64,000 bases of DNA, taken from positions 76,633 through 140,632 of the forward strand of contig JAKCDE010000004.1 in the NCBI GenBank assembly GCA_021838585.1, given 5' to 3'. The notes under the pieces are model-generated. The model saw only the letters and a list, made by a program, of their open reading frames with translations. It searched no databases and had not been told where the DNA came from. This stretch comes from Nitrospirota bacterium. GTDB taxonomy: Bacteria > Nitrospirota_A > Leptospirillia > Leptospirillales > Leptospirillaceae. Of the stretch, positions 15,867 to 26,006 are shown piece after piece. The position numbers and the translations under genes were made by a program. Numbering within the stretch: position 1 is the stretch's first letter; every line of letters begins with the position of its first letter.

Positions 15867-17549
15867 ATGTCCAAGTTCAAATCCCTGGCCCGCATCTACC
15901 GCCCCCAGACCTTTTCCGACCTCGTCGGCCAGGACGCTGTCGTCAGGGCCCTTTCCCGGGGTTTTTCCGACGGAGCCCTCACCCAAGCCTACCTTTTTTC
16001 CGGAGAGAGAGGCGTCGGCAAAACGACCGTCGCCCGAATCCTTGCCAAGTCGATCAACTGCGCCTCAGGACCGACCGCAACACCCTGTCTCGCCTGCTCC
16101 TCCTGCCTCGAGATCGCAGAAGGCCGCTCCCCCGACGTTCTGGAGATGGACGGAGCCTCCCACACCAGCGTGGAAGACGTTCGGACCATTCGGGAGGGAC
16201 TCCGGTACAGTCCTCTGGCCGGAAGGGCCCGCATCATCATCATCGACGAAGTCCACATGCTCTCGACCTCCGCCTTCAACGCCCTCCTGAAGACGCTCGA
16301 AGAGCCTCCTCCCCACGTGGTCTTCATCCTGGCGACCACGGAGGCCCACAAGATACCGGACACGGTTCTCTCCCGGTGCCAGCACTTTCGCTTCCGGTTG
16401 CTGACCCTTCCGGAAATCTCGGGCCGCATCGCCCAGATCGCCCTGAAGGAGGGGCTGTCGCTCGACCCGACCGTGATCGCCATGGTCGCCCGCTCTGCGG
16501 AAGGGAGCATGCGGGACGCCCTCTCCCTCCTCGACCAGATTCTCCGGCTCGGAGGATCGGACCTGACTCCCTCCGGGGTGGCCGAGCTCTTGGGCGTCAC
16601 CGATCAGGCACTGGAAGAATCGCTCCTTTCATCACTTCTTTCCGGAGATCTGTCGGCAACGCTCCGAACGGCCAGGACCGTTCTCGAAGCCGGCATCGAC
16701 CCCCGGGCGCAGGTGCGCAATCTCTCCAGACTGTTTCGGGACATCCTTCACAGCCTTCTCGAAGGAACGCCTCTTGACGGGCCCCGCTATGGATGGACGC
16801 CCGAATCCGCGGCCAGGATCGCCGCACTCCCCCCGTCCAATGCGTTTTTCCTCGAACAGGTTCTCTCCGTCCTTGTCCGCGGAGAGGACGACCTGAGGCG
16901 CTCCCCGCAACCTGCCATTACCTTTGAGCTCCTCCTCGCACGAATCTGCCATCTGAAGGAAGTCCTTCCCCTGCCAGAAATCCTGGCCTGCCTGCTCGCG
17001 CCGTCCGCCCCGTCCCTCCGAAGTCAACCGCTTCCGGAGCCGTCCTGGACCCGCCCTGCGCGGCCGGCAGGGCCCGCCGCCCGACAGGAGGCTCCATCGT
17101 CCCCGCCGCCCCAAGCATCCGGACAGACTTTGTCCCGAACGCCCCCGCCCGCCTCCGAACAAGCCGGTCCACTGGACCTTCGAATCCCCTCCGACTGGGG
17201 AAGGGCTCTGGCCCGTCTTCCTCAGGAAATCCGCACGCTCATTGAGTCCGCCCGTCTCGCACGCTTCGAGCAAGGAACACTGGTTCTCGACACGGGCAAT
17301 TCCTTCTTCAACAACCGGATCGCATCCAACCGCGATGCCCTGGCCCGTGCCCTCTCCGAAGCGGTCCAGTCCCCCGCGCCCCTCCGGATCGAAGTCCCGA
17401 TTCCCGGATCGGGAGGAGACGGAGTGGGGAGCAAGACCCTCCCGCCCCCTCCTCTCGTTTCCGAAGCCGCCACGCTCTTCGGATCGGAAGTCATCGGCGT
17501 TCGTTCAGGAAAAACCCAAACGGAGCACAAACAAGGAGATCGGACCTGA
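15867..17549 (+). CDS. dnaX: DNA polymerase III subunit gamma/tau
   Basis: The 560-residue protein starts at ATG 15867 with GGAG 5 bases upstream; the frame extends back through the SRP RNA but that part is not coding. It has the clamp-loader AAA+ signatures: YRPQTFSDLVGQ, Walker A GERGVGKTT, a four-cysteine zinc module (CLACSSCLE), Walker B IIIDEVHML and the SRC motif LSRCQHF. After about residue 380 there is a Pro/Ser/Arg-rich linker and a C-terminal domain. It loads the beta clamp. Its stop overlaps the ebfC start. Confidence 0.95.
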   Translation: MSKFKSLARIYRPQTFSDLVGQDAVVRALSRGFSDGALTQAYLFSGERGVGKTTVARILAKSINCASGPTATPCLACSSCLEIAEGRSPDVLEMDGASHTSVEDVRTIREGLRYSPLAGRARIIIIDEVHMLSTSAFNALLKTLEEPPPHVVFILATTEAHKIPDTVLSRCQHFRFRLLTLPEISGRIAQIALKEGLSLDPTVIAMVARSAEGSMRDALSLLDQILRLGGSDLTPSGVAELLGVTDQALEESLLSSLLSGDLSATLRTARTVLEAGIDPRAQVRNLSRLFRDILHSLLEGTPLDGPRYGWTPESAARIAALPPSNAFFLEQVLSVLVRGEDDLRRSPQPAITFELLLARICHLKEVLPLPEILACLLAPSAPSLRSQPLPEPSWTRPARPAGPAARQEAPSSPPPQASGQTLSRTPPPASEQAGPLDLRIPSDWGRALARLPQEIRTLIESARLARFEQGTLVLDTGNSFFNNRIASNRDALARALSEAVQSPAPLRIEVPIPGSGGDGVGSKTLPPPPLVSEAATLFGSEVIGVRSGKTQTEHKQGDRT

Positions 17550-17878
17550 TGTTTGGACAGGATTTTCTCAAAAAAGCCCAGGAAATGCAGGAAAAGATGG
17601 CCAGGATGCAGCAGGAGATGGGTTTGTTGACTGTGACCGGAACCGCCGGAGGTCACCTCGTCACCGTCACCATGGACGGACACAATATCGTCCAGTCCGT
17701 CCGGATCGCTCCCGACCTCTTCAAACATGAAGACCCCTCCATGGTCGAGGATCTGGTGGCGGCGGCGACGAATGACGCGACTCAAAAGGTCCGGCTCGCG
17801 GCGGCGAAGGCCATGGAAGAGATCACGGGCTTCCCCGGGGGCAACCCTCCGGGAGGGATCGGGATCCCCGGCCTCTGA
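17549..17878 (+). CDS. ebfC: Nucleoid-associated protein YbaB/EbfC family
   Basis: The 109-residue protein has the YbaB pattern: a Met/Gln-rich N-terminal helix (AQEMQEKMARMQQEM), then a beta sheet with the typical GGHLVTVTMDG segment and a C-terminal helix. Members bind DNA as dimers. The ATG overlaps the dnaX stop and its own stop overlaps recR (TGATG), the usual dnaX-ebfC-recR arrangement. Confidence 0.92.
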   Translation: MFGQDFLKKAQEMQEKMARMQQEMGLLTVTGTAGGHLVTVTMDGHNIVQSVRIAPDLFKHEDPSMVEDLVAAATNDATQKVRLAAAKAMEEITGFPGGNPPGGIGIPGL

Positions 17879-18525
17879 TGGAACGCGGTCAGAAACCGAA
17901 CAAACCGGCCTTTCCCGAACCCTTCGCCCGTGTGGTGGAAGCCTTTCGCCGTCTTCCCGGCATCGGCTCCAAGACTGCGACAAGACTCGCTTTCCATCTG
18001 CTCCTCTCATCGGACGAAGAACGCGCCATTCTCTCCGACTCCCTGAACACTCTCGCCAGCAGGCTGATGCCTTGCCGGGATTGCCGAAATATCGTCGAGC
18101 GCGATGCCGACAATCCGGAGACGCCTCTCCAGTGCGCCATTTGCCGCGACCCCGCCAGGGACCGCGGCATCCTGATCGTCGTCGAGGACATCCAGACCCT
18201 GTACTCCCTTGAAAAGTCCGGGGAGTTCAGGGGGCTCTACCATGTTCTCGAAGGCCGTCTCTCCCCTCTTGAGGGCATCAATCCCGACAGGCTCAGGATC
18301 CGGGAACTCCTGGACCGCCTTAACGATCCGGAGGTCAAGGAGGTCATCATGGCCACCTCGCCGACCACGGACGGAGAGGCGACCGCGCTCTACCTCTCCC
18401 GCCTCATCAAGCCCATGGGGATCCGGGTCAGCCGGATCGCCTTCGGGATTCCGGTGGGGCTCGAGATCGAATATGTCGACGAAGTCACTTTGATCCGCGC
18501 CGTCGAGGGACGCCATCCCTTCTGA
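17878..18525 (+). CDS. recR: Recombination protein RecR
   Basis: The 215-residue protein has the RecR layout: an N-terminal helix-hairpin-helix (LPGIGSKTATRLAFHLL), a C4 zinc finger (CRDCRNI...CAIC, about 62-86) and a Toprim domain with VVEDIQTLYSLEKSGEF. RecR works with RecF/RecO to load RecA at gaps. It is coupled to ebfC by an overlapping stop and start. Confidence 0.95.
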   Translation: MERGQKPNKPAFPEPFARVVEAFRRLPGIGSKTATRLAFHLLLSSDEERAILSDSLNTLASRLMPCRDCRNIVERDADNPETPLQCAICRDPARDRGILIVVEDIQTLYSLEKSGEFRGLYHVLEGRLSPLEGINPDRLRIRELLDRLNDPEVKEVIMATSPTTDGEATALYLSRLIKPMGIRVSRIAFGIPVGLEIEYVDEVTLIRAVEGRHPF

Positions 18526-18573
18526 CAGAAACCAGGAACGAATCGGGGCGAGCCCCCTCACCGATGGAGCACC

Positions 18574-20208
18574 ATGACCAGCATATCCTCCCAGGAACCC
18601 TCTTCCCTCGAGCGGGAAATCGCGCGGAGGCGGACCTTCGCCATCATCAGCCATCCCGATGCCGGAAAGACCACCCTTACCGAAAAACTTCTCCTGTACG
18701 GAGGCGCCATTCATCTGGCGGGATCGATCAAGGCCAGAAAAGCGGCCCGCTACGCCACCAGCGACTGGATGGAAATCGAACGCCAGCGGGGTATCAGCGT
18801 CACCAGCAGCGCCCTCGCCTTCGACTTCGAGGACCACACATTGAACATCCTCGACACACCGGGACACAAGGATTTCAGCGAGGACACATTCCGCACCCTG
18901 GAGGCGGTGGATTCGGTGGTCATGCTGCTCGACGGGGCCAAGGGAATCGAGCCCCAGACGCTGAAGCTCTTCGAAGTGGCCCGCATGCGCTCGCTTCCCA
19001 TCCTGACCTTCATCAACAAGGTCGACCGGGAAGGCGTTGATCCATTCAATCTCCTTTCCGACATCGAGCGCACGCTTGACATCGCCGCCCTCCCCTTCGA
19101 CTGGCCAATCGGATCGGGATCCGGCTTCCGGGGTGTCTGGGATCTCAGAAAACAGGAGGCGCATCTCTACGAGTCGGTCGATCATGGGGGGGGCAAGGCC
19201 TCCGAAAGGATCCTCCAGGCCGACAGCCCTGAAATCGGAAAGATTTTCGATTCCCTTCCGGACCGGAATGCCTTCCGGGACGAGATCGACCTTTTGTCCC
19301 ACGAAGAAAACTCCTTCGATACAAAGGGGTTTCTTGCGGGAAGGGTGACTCCCGTCTTCTTCGGAAGCGCCCTCAACAACTTCGGGGTCGAAATCTTTCT
19401 CAGGACCTTTCTCGAGATGGCGCCTCCTCCCCGGGCCTACCAGTCCGACAAAGGTCCCGTCTCCCCCGATTCGCCATTCTTTTCCGGTTTTGTTTTCAAG
19501 ATCCAGGCCAATATGGATCCGCAACACCGGGATCGGTTCGCCTTCATCCGGGTCTGCTCGGGGCGTTTTCTCCGGGAGATGTCCGTCACCAACACCTCGA
19601 CCGGAAAAACACTCAGGCTCTCAAAAACGATCCAGTTTCTCGGACAGAAACGCGAACGGGTAGAAGAGGCCTGGCCCGGGGACATCATCGGACTCCATGA
19701 TCCTGGAGTCTTCCGGATCGGAGACACTCTTTGCGAAAAGGGAAGTTTTCATTTTGAGGGGATTCCGTCCTTCTCACCCGAACTTTTCGCCCGTGTGATC
19801 CTGGAGGACCCGTTGAAGCGCAAGCATCTGAAAAAGGGACTGGACCAGCTGTCCGAGGAGGGGGCGATCCAAGTCTTCCAGCTCGATCCCCAGGGGGAGC
19901 GGGACCTGATCGTCGGAGCCGTGGGAGCCCTTCAGCTCGAGGTCCTGAAGTTTCGCCTCGAACACGAATACAATGTCAGGGCCCGCCTCGAACCGGTCGG
20001 ATACGACCGGGCGCGCTGGCTGACCGGAACACAGGACCAGATCCAGGCCCTGTCTGGCACCCTCGACACCCTTCTTGTCTACGACCATGAAACGAAGCCG
20101 GTCGCCCTGTTCAAGAACGAATGGGCTCTCCGCTATGTCGTCGAAAAATACCCGGCCATCGGCTTCCACGGAACCTCTCCCCGCGCCTTTCACGAGGACC
20201 GGAAATAA
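18574..20208 (+). CDS. prfC: Peptide chain release factor 3
   Basis: The 544-residue GTPase has P-loop SHPDAGKTTL, switch II DTPGHKDF and NKVD, and the RF3-specific opening (EREIARRRTFAII) and ATSDWMEIERQRGISV segment. RF3 recycles RF1/RF2 from the ribosome after termination; its length is typical. It is 48 bases downstream of recR on the same strand and converges with the efflux operon. Confidence 0.95.
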   Translation: MTSISSQEPSSLEREIARRRTFAIISHPDAGKTTLTEKLLLYGGAIHLAGSIKARKAARYATSDWMEIERQRGISVTSSALAFDFEDHTLNILDTPGHKDFSEDTFRTLEAVDSVVMLLDGAKGIEPQTLKLFEVARMRSLPILTFINKVDREGVDPFNLLSDIERTLDIAALPFDWPIGSGSGFRGVWDLRKQEAHLYESVDHGGGKASERILQADSPEIGKIFDSLPDRNAFRDEIDLLSHEENSFDTKGFLAGRVTPVFFGSALNNFGVEIFLRTFLEMAPPPRAYQSDKGPVSPDSPFFSGFVFKIQANMDPQHRDRFAFIRVCSGRFLREMSVTNTSTGKTLRLSKTIQFLGQKRERVEEAWPGDIIGLHDPGVFRIGDTLCEKGSFHFEGIPSFSPELFARVILEDPLKRKHLKKGLDQLSEEGAIQVFQLDPQGERDLIVGAVGALQLEVLKFRLEHEYNVRARLEPVGYDRARWLTGTQDQIQALSGTLDTLLVYDHETKPVALFKNEWALRYVVEKYPAIGFHGTSPRAFHEDRK

Positions 20209-20259
20209 CCCTTTCAGCGTGGAGGTAAAGGCCAACCGGTCTTGGGCGTCCTCCGTTTT

Positions 20260-23200
20260 CTAGATCGAAGACGGTCGACGCTCCCGGACTCCGGAGGGCT
20301 CCCCGGAGGAATCGAGGAGAGGAAGCCGTCCCGTCATCGAGTAGACCACGGGAAGGACGAGAAGGGTGAAGACGATGGTGGAGAGGGCCCCTCCCACGAT
20401 CACGATCGCCAGGGGCTTCTGTGCCTGATTTCCAATCCCGGTCGAAAGGGCCGCCGGCAGAAGGCCAAATCCGGCGAGAAGCGCCGTCATCAGGACGGGG
20501 CGCACCCGGAGATTCCCTCCCTGGACCAGGGCCTCCCGCATTGAAAAACCTTCCCTGCGCAAATTGGTCACGAAGTTGATCAGGATCATTCCATCCTGAA
20601 TGGCGATCCCGAACAGGGACAGAAATCCAAGCGAGGCCGAGATGCTCAGATGGTGACCGGAGATCAGGAGAGCCCAGACTCCTCCCGTGATCGCCACGGG
20701 AACGGAGAGGATCTGGACCAGGGCATACTTGATGGACCGGTACGCCCAGTATAAAAGGAGAAAGATCAACCCGACCGCGACAGGCAGGAGAATGGCAAGC
20801 CGGTGCTGGGCCGCCTTCATCTCCTTGTACTCTCCGTACCAGAGGATCCGATAGCCCGGAGGGAGCGGCATCCTTCTGGCGATCTCCTGCTTGGCCTGTT
20901 CGACGGCGGTCCCGATATCCCGACCCCGGATCGAAAACTTCACGGGAATATAGCGGGAGTTGGCCTCACGGAAAATATAGGAATTGCCGATTTTAAGCTG
21001 GATAGTCGCGAGCTGGGACAAGGGAATGTGCGATCCGTCGGGGCTGTCGACAGGGATGGACCGGATGGCCGCGATATCCTTCCGGTAGGGGCGGGAGAGC
21101 CGTACCGTCACGTCGAACCGCTTCTCCTCCTTCAGAACCTGTGTCACCGCGACTCCCCCAACCGCCGCCTGGATGACCCCTTCCACATCGGCCACATGTA
21201 TTCCGTAACGCGCGCAGGCCAGAGGATCGACCCTGATGTCGAGCTCCGGCCCTCCCCGGATACGGAAAAGGCCGAGGTCGTGGAATCCCTTGACACTCCC
21301 GAGAATCCCCATGGCCTGGTGCCCGAGATTTTCAAGCTCCACCGGATCGGACCCATAGATCTTCAGGCTGTTCTGCCCCTTGACCCCCGAGACCGCCTCC
21401 TCGACGTTGTCCTCGATATACTGGGACACATTGAAGGTGATCCCCGGCAAAGTCTTGAGACGGGCCAGAACCTCGTTTTGTATCTGCGCCTTCGTCACAC
21501 CCTTGCGCCACTTTGCGTGGGGCTTGAAGAAGATCGCGAACTCGGCGTTCCAGAACCCGCCCACATCATAGGCGTCATCTGGCCGTCCTTCTTCGGACAC
21601 CACCGTCTTGACCTCCGGGATTTCCAGAACGAGACGGCGGATCCCGTCGGTGAGATGAGCCCCGTAATCGAGGCTGATCGCCGCCGGATAAGTCGCCCGG
21701 ATATAGAGGTTGTTCTCCTCGAGCTTTGGCAGGAACTCAGACCCAAGCCTTGGAAGGGCCACACCCACCGTCAGCAGAAGAAAAATCCCGGCGATGGAGA
21801 GGACCAGGCGAGGACGGTCGAGAACGAAGAGGAGGAGGACATCGTATCCTTTCTTAACGACCCGCATCAGGGGCGTGTCGGGATGGGCCCCCACATTTTT
21901 AAGGAGAACGGAGGAAAAGGCCGGCGAGAGCGTCATCGACAAAAGAACGGCCGCCAGGAGCCCCCCGCCCATGGTGTAGGCCATGGGAAAGAAGATTTTT
22001 CCCTCAATGCCGCTCATGAACAATAGAGGAACATAGGCCGAGAAGACGATCAGCGTGGAGAAGACCGTCGCCGACTGCACTTCGGTCACCGCTTCATAGA
22101 TCACCACGAAAATCGAGGGACGGTCCTTTTCGTGGCGGTCTTGGGTGAGATGCCGGTAAATGTTCTCAACCACGATGACCGAGGCGTCGACCAGGATCCC
22201 GAAGTCGATGGCGCCCAGGGAGAGCAGATTCGCGGAGACTCCATGGAGCTTCATGATGGAAAAGGCCGTCAACAGAGCCACGGGAATCGTGATCGCCACG
22301 ATGATGGCCGACCGGAGATTTCCCAGAAAGAGGTAAAGAGTGAGCAGAACGAGACCGATGCCCAGGGATAGATTCTCAAGCACAGTATGAAGAGTCCAGT
22401 GCATGAGCTGGGTCCGGTCATAGAAGGGCAAAAGCTTCACCCCCGGGGGAAGGTCGTGGGCCCGTATCTCGGCCACCTTTTCGTGGATCCTTTTCATGAC
22501 GTGGCGGGTGTTCGCCCCCCGGAGAAGAAGCACCACGCCCTCGACCGTGTCGTTCTCGTAGTTTCGGCCGACCCGGCCAAGCCGGGGTTGCGGACCGATC
22601 TGCACCGTGGCGATATCCCGGAGAAGCACGGGCGTGCCCTTGACCTCCCCGACCATGACGTGGCCGATGTCCTCCCGGTTCTTGAGAAGGCCGAGCCCCC
22701 GCACGACCGCGGCCGTCTCCCCGAAATTCATCACATAGGCCCCGACGTTGTTGTTGGCCGCGGAAACTGCCGCCAGCACCTGGGAAAGGGGAATATTGAA
22801 ATCCCGAAGACGGGCCAGGTCGACCAGAATCTGGTATTGCCGGATCCAGCCCCCCATTCCGGACTCGTCGGCCACCCCTGGGATCTCCTTGAAACGACGC
22901 TCCAGGACCCAGTCGTCCAGCGTCTTGAGCTGGTCGAGGGGGGCTCCCGTGAGTGTGTACCGGTAGATCTCCCCGGTGGCGGGCGTGTTGATGTCGAGGA
23001 CCGGCGTCACCCCGGCGGGAAGGTTGGCCTGGGAGATCCGGTTGTAGATCCGGTGGCGCGCCTCGAAGTCGTCGACTCCGTCCTTGAAGACGGCGATGAC
23101 CACCGACAGTCCATACATCGAGATGGAACGCTGGGTCTTCATTCCCGGTGTCCCGTTGATGGCGATCTCGACTGGAAGGGTGATCTGCCGCTCGACCTCC

Positions 23201-23373
23201 TCGGCCCCCCGGCCGGCCCACTGGGTGAGGACGCGGACCTCGAGCGGCGAGACGTCGGGATAGGGTTCGATCTGGAGATTCTCGTAGGAAAAGACCCCCA
23301 CCACGGAGAGGGTGATCGCCACCAGAAAGACGATCACTCTCTCGCGGAGGGCAAAGGCGACCAGATGCTTCAT
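20260..23373 (-). CDS. Heavy-metal RND efflux pump, inner-membrane subunit (CusA/CzcA family)
   Basis: The 1037-residue protein has the two repeats of six membrane helices and large periplasmic loops of an RND pump. The start is the ATG at 23373, which overlaps the stop of the adaptor gene (ATGA). HME-family marks include YPDVSPLEVRVLTQWAGRG near the N-terminus and helix IV DFGILVDASVIVVEN, whose Asp and Glu belong to the proton relay. It uses proton entry to export metal ions from the periplasm or cytoplasm. The sequence looks closer to Cus/Czc than to drug pumps; Cu/Ag versus Co/Zn/Cd cannot be decided here. It is the last gene of the operon. Confidence 0.92.
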   Translation of the reverse strand: MKHLVAFALRERVIVFLVAITLSVVGVFSYENLQIEPYPDVSPLEVRVLTQWAGRGAEEVERQITLPVEIAINGTPGMKTQRSISMYGLSVVIAVFKDGVDDFEARHRIYNRISQANLPAGVTPVLDINTPATGEIYRYTLTGAPLDQLKTLDDWVLERRFKEIPGVADESGMGGWIRQYQILVDLARLRDFNIPLSQVLAAVSAANNNVGAYVMNFGETAAVVRGLGLLKNREDIGHVMVGEVKGTPVLLRDIATVQIGPQPRLGRVGRNYENDTVEGVVLLLRGANTRHVMKRIHEKVAEIRAHDLPPGVKLLPFYDRTQLMHWTLHTVLENLSLGIGLVLLTLYLFLGNLRSAIIVAITIPVALLTAFSIMKLHGVSANLLSLGAIDFGILVDASVIVVENIYRHLTQDRHEKDRPSIFVVIYEAVTEVQSATVFSTLIVFSAYVPLLFMSGIEGKIFFPMAYTMGGGLLAAVLLSMTLSPAFSSVLLKNVGAHPDTPLMRVVKKGYDVLLLFVLDRPRLVLSIAGIFLLLTVGVALPRLGSEFLPKLEENNLYIRATYPAAISLDYGAHLTDGIRRLVLEIPEVKTVVSEEGRPDDAYDVGGFWNAEFAIFFKPHAKWRKGVTKAQIQNEVLARLKTLPGITFNVSQYIEDNVEEAVSGVKGQNSLKIYGSDPVELENLGHQAMGILGSVKGFHDLGLFRIRGGPELDIRVDPLACARYGIHVADVEGVIQAAVGGVAVTQVLKEEKRFDVTVRLSRPYRKDIAAIRSIPVDSPDGSHIPLSQLATIQLKIGNSYIFREANSRYIPVKFSIRGRDIGTAVEQAKQEIARRMPLPPGYRILWYGEYKEMKAAQHRLAILLPVAVGLIFLLLYWAYRSIKYALVQILSVPVAITGGVWALLISGHHLSISASLGFLSLFGIAIQDGMILINFVTNLRREGFSMREALVQGGNLRVRPVLMTALLAGFGLLPAALSTGIGNQAQKPLAIVIVGGALSTIVFTLLVLPVVYSMTGRLPLLDSSGEPSGVRERRPSSI

Positions 23374-24491
23374 GGAAGAGGTCTCCGGATCCGGCCAAGG
23401 GGGGATGAAGTCCCCGTCGCCTCGCTCAGATCGGTCTCTCGGATTCCCTCGAGCAGAAGGGCCCCCTTCGTCGCCACCTTCTCTCCGGGAACGAGTCCGG
23501 ACTCGATCCGGATCCATCCCTTCTCTTCCGCCCCTGTATGGACACGTCTGAGGACGAAGACCCCGGGAGAGCGCTCCACGAAGACATGGTAGCCATGCTC
23601 GTCCCGGAGAACAGCCACCTCAGGGACCGCCACCACCGGATGGGGAACGGTCAGCCGAATCCTGACTGTGGCGAACATTCCGGGCTTCAGAAGGCGGTCC
23701 GGGTTGGGGATCTCGGCCCGCACGTGGAAGGTCCGGGTGTTGGGATCGACCATTCCGCCGAGATAGACGATCCGGCCAGGAAAAACCTTTTCCGGGTAGG
23801 CGACCGTTTCAAGGGACACCTTCTGCCCGATCTTCACGAGGGGGAAATCCCCCTCGTAGATGTCCATGTAGGCCAGAAGACTGGAAAGATCGGCGATGGT
23901 CATGAGCTGGTCGCCGGGGTTCATGAAAAGACCGGCCCGGAGAGCCGAGTTCAGGATCACGCCCGAACGGGGGGCGTGAAGGGTCAGGTAGCGGGAAACA
24001 GTCCGGGTCCGGGCGATCGTCTCGATGTCCCCCTTGGAGGCCCCCATCAGCCTGAGCTTTCTCTCGGCGGCAGTAATGTAGGCCCCGCTCTCGGCCTTGT
24101 CCGAGAGGGTCCTGGCAACCTTGAAAGCGTTCAAAAGCTCCACCTCGGCTGTCGTGTAGTCGGGGCTGTAGACATAGGCCAGGGGATCGTCCTTGTGGAC
24201 CTTCTGTCCCTCGAAGGCCAAAATTTTCACCTCCCGTCCGCCGACACGGGCCGAGAGGATCGAGACCTTCTCCTCGTCGAAGTTGAGGGTCCCGGTTCTC
24301 CGGAGTTCCGTCTCCATGCTCTTTTTTTCCACGGTGATCACCTGGACCCATCCGGCCGCAGACTGGGCGGAGGAGAGTCGCACCTCTTTTTCCCCTTCTT
24401 CGGACGATGCGGCCGCGATACGAAGGATATCGCCCCCTCCGCCAAGAACCAGAAACGACGTTGTGATCACTGCGACAAGAAGCTTCCGCAT
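23370..24491 (-). CDS. RND efflux membrane-fusion (adaptor) protein, CusB/CzcB type
   Basis: The 373-residue form starts at ATG 24491, preceded by GGAAGG at 5 bases; the frame is open to 24548 but without a site. A signal-type hydrophobic N-terminus is followed by the lipoyl/barrel-sandwich halves (RVGGREVKILAFEGQKVHKDDPL region and the RSGVILN half), a helical hairpin between them and beta-barrel domains. It bridges the RND pump and outer-membrane factor in the periplasm. It is coupled to the pump gene by ATGA. Confidence 0.9.
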   Translation of the reverse strand: MRKLLVAVITTSFLVLGGGGDILRIAAASSEEGEKEVRLSSAQSAAGWVQVITVEKKSMETELRRTGTLNFDEEKVSILSARVGGREVKILAFEGQKVHKDDPLAYVYSPDYTTAEVELLNAFKVARTLSDKAESGAYITAAERKLRLMGASKGDIETIARTRTVSRYLTLHAPRSGVILNSALRAGLFMNPGDQLMTIADLSSLLAYMDIYEGDFPLVKIGQKVSLETVAYPEKVFPGRIVYLGGMVDPNTRTFHVRAEIPNPDRLLKPGMFATVRIRLTVPHPVVAVPEVAVLRDEHGYHVFVERSPGVFVLRRVHTGAEEKGWIRIESGLVPGEKVATKGALLLEGIRETDLSEATGTSSPLGRIRRPLP

Positions 24492-24575
24492 TCGGGCCTT
24501 CCTTGCATTGGCTCCCGGACAGCTCCGGAGAGGGGTGAGTTCTTTCATGGGTACAAGATAAGGTCTGGCCCTGCC

Positions 24576-26006
24576 CTAATGCCTGCCGAGGGGCAAGGGA
24601 GCGCCAACCGCCGCCTCAAGATTGCTGAGGGCCTGATAATAGGCGATCAGACTCTGATAGCGGTTGTACTGGGCCTGGCGATATGCCTGAACCGCGTTGA
24701 TCAGATAGAGGAAATCGTTTTTCTGGTTCTCGTACCCGGTCAGGGCCAGCTCGAAGGCAAGTCGGGACTGGGGGAGGATCTCGTCGGCATTCATCCGGTA
24801 TTGCCGGTAGGCAAGGACCACCTGGGCATAGAGGTTGTCCACTGCGAGCCGTACCTGGGCTGTCTGCCACTGGTACTGCCAATCCGCCGCCCGGAGCATT
24901 TCCTTCTGGGAGGCGTACTGGAGGTTCTGCTTGATGGGAGCGAAGACCGGCACGTTGATCTGGACCCCCACATACCAGCAGTTCAGCCCCGAGAAGCCGT
25001 AACAGGACTCTCCCCCCTCGGAGCCGGTCAGCTGGTAGTCGGGCATGAACCCGAGCTTGGCCAGGGTGAGCTGGTGGCGGTTCAGGTCGACCGAAGCCCG
25101 GGCGGACAGAAGATCCGGCCTGTTTTCCAGGGCCCGTCCTTCAAGATCGGCCATGGTAAAAGGGATAGGAGCGGGATCCTGGAGCTTCTCAATCCGGGTT
25201 GCACGGTCCATGGAAAAGCCCAGGAGCATATTGAGCTGCTTCCGGGCCACCTCCATCTGGTATTTTGCCGTCAGGCGGTCGAGTCGCGCTTGGGAGAGCG
25301 CCACGCGGGCATTGACCACGTCGAGGATCTGGACCGATCCCACCGACAGCTTGGCCTTGGTGATCTCCAGAACCCGCATGAGCCAGGTCTGGAGTTCCTC
25401 GTTTAAGCGAAGGGTTTCCTGCGAAAGAAGCCACTGGTAGCAGGAGAGCTCCGTCTGGTTCCTGAGCTGGACCCGCTGGACCCGGTAGCTTTCGAAGGCA
25501 ATCCTGGTGTTGTCCTTGTTGACCTTGTACCCGTAGAGCGCCTTCCCCGGAAACAGGAAGGACTGGACGATGGCCCAGTTGCTCCCGTTCGGATAGGGAA
25601 GTCCCGCGTTCTGGACACCCGACGGGACTCCGGCGGTATTCGTGATCACATTCTGGGCATTCCCCTGCTCCCCTCCACCGTACTCCCACTGAAGCAAGGG
25701 ATCGGCCGGCGCCAGGGCGGTTTTCTCGAGCTCTTTTGTTCCAAGCCAGGTCTTTCGGAAAGACAGGATATTGGGATTTTTTTCGAGGGCGATCCGGACG
25801 GCCTGATCGACTGTGAGGGGAGGATCCTGATCCTTGGCCACCCCGTGACCGCCTCCCCTTTCTCCCGGCTTCACGAGGGAGGTCGTGCCGGGAGAATCAG
25901 GCACGGCATCCGCCCAGACGGGAGTTCCCAGCAAAAGCCAGAGGACTCCCAGGTAAAGTCCCCATCCTCTTCCAGTCTCACGAATCGCTCTCAACTCGCA
26001 TCTCAC
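24576..26006 (-). CDS. Outer-membrane efflux factor, TolC/CusC family
   Basis: The 476-residue protein has an N-terminal signal region (WGLYLGVLWLLLGTPVWADA), then two repeats of long coiled helices and short beta segments typical of the OEP family (LTVDQAVRIALEKNPNIL near 65-85). The listed GTG start at 26006 has a GGGAG 9 bases upstream; a TTG at 25994 is possible. It is first in the metal-efflux operon and provides the outer-membrane tunnel. Confidence 0.88.
   Translation of the reverse strand: MRCELRAIRETGRGWGLYLGVLWLLLGTPVWADAVPDSPGTTSLVKPGERGGGHGVAKDQDPPLTVDQAVRIALEKNPNILSFRKTWLGTKELEKTALAPADPLLQWEYGGGEQGNAQNVITNTAGVPSGVQNAGLPYPNGSNWAIVQSFLFPGKALYGYKVNKDNTRIAFESYRVQRVQLRNQTELSCYQWLLSQETLRLNEELQTWLMRVLEITKAKLSVGSVQILDVVNARVALSQARLDRLTAKYQMEVARKQLNMLLGFSMDRATRIEKLQDPAPIPFTMADLEGRALENRPDLLSARASVDLNRHQLTLAKLGFMPDYQLTGSEGGESCYGFSGLNCWYVGVQINVPVFAPIKQNLQYASQKEMLRAADWQYQWQTAQVRLAVDNLYAQVVLAYRQYRMNADEILPQSRLAFELALTGYENQKNDFLYLINAVQAYRQAQYNRYQSLIAYYQALSNLEAAVGAPLPLGRH

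Noticed and set aside
20209..20259. Terminator between converging prfC and the efflux pump gene
   Set aside because: No convincing stem with a T run in the 51-base gap.
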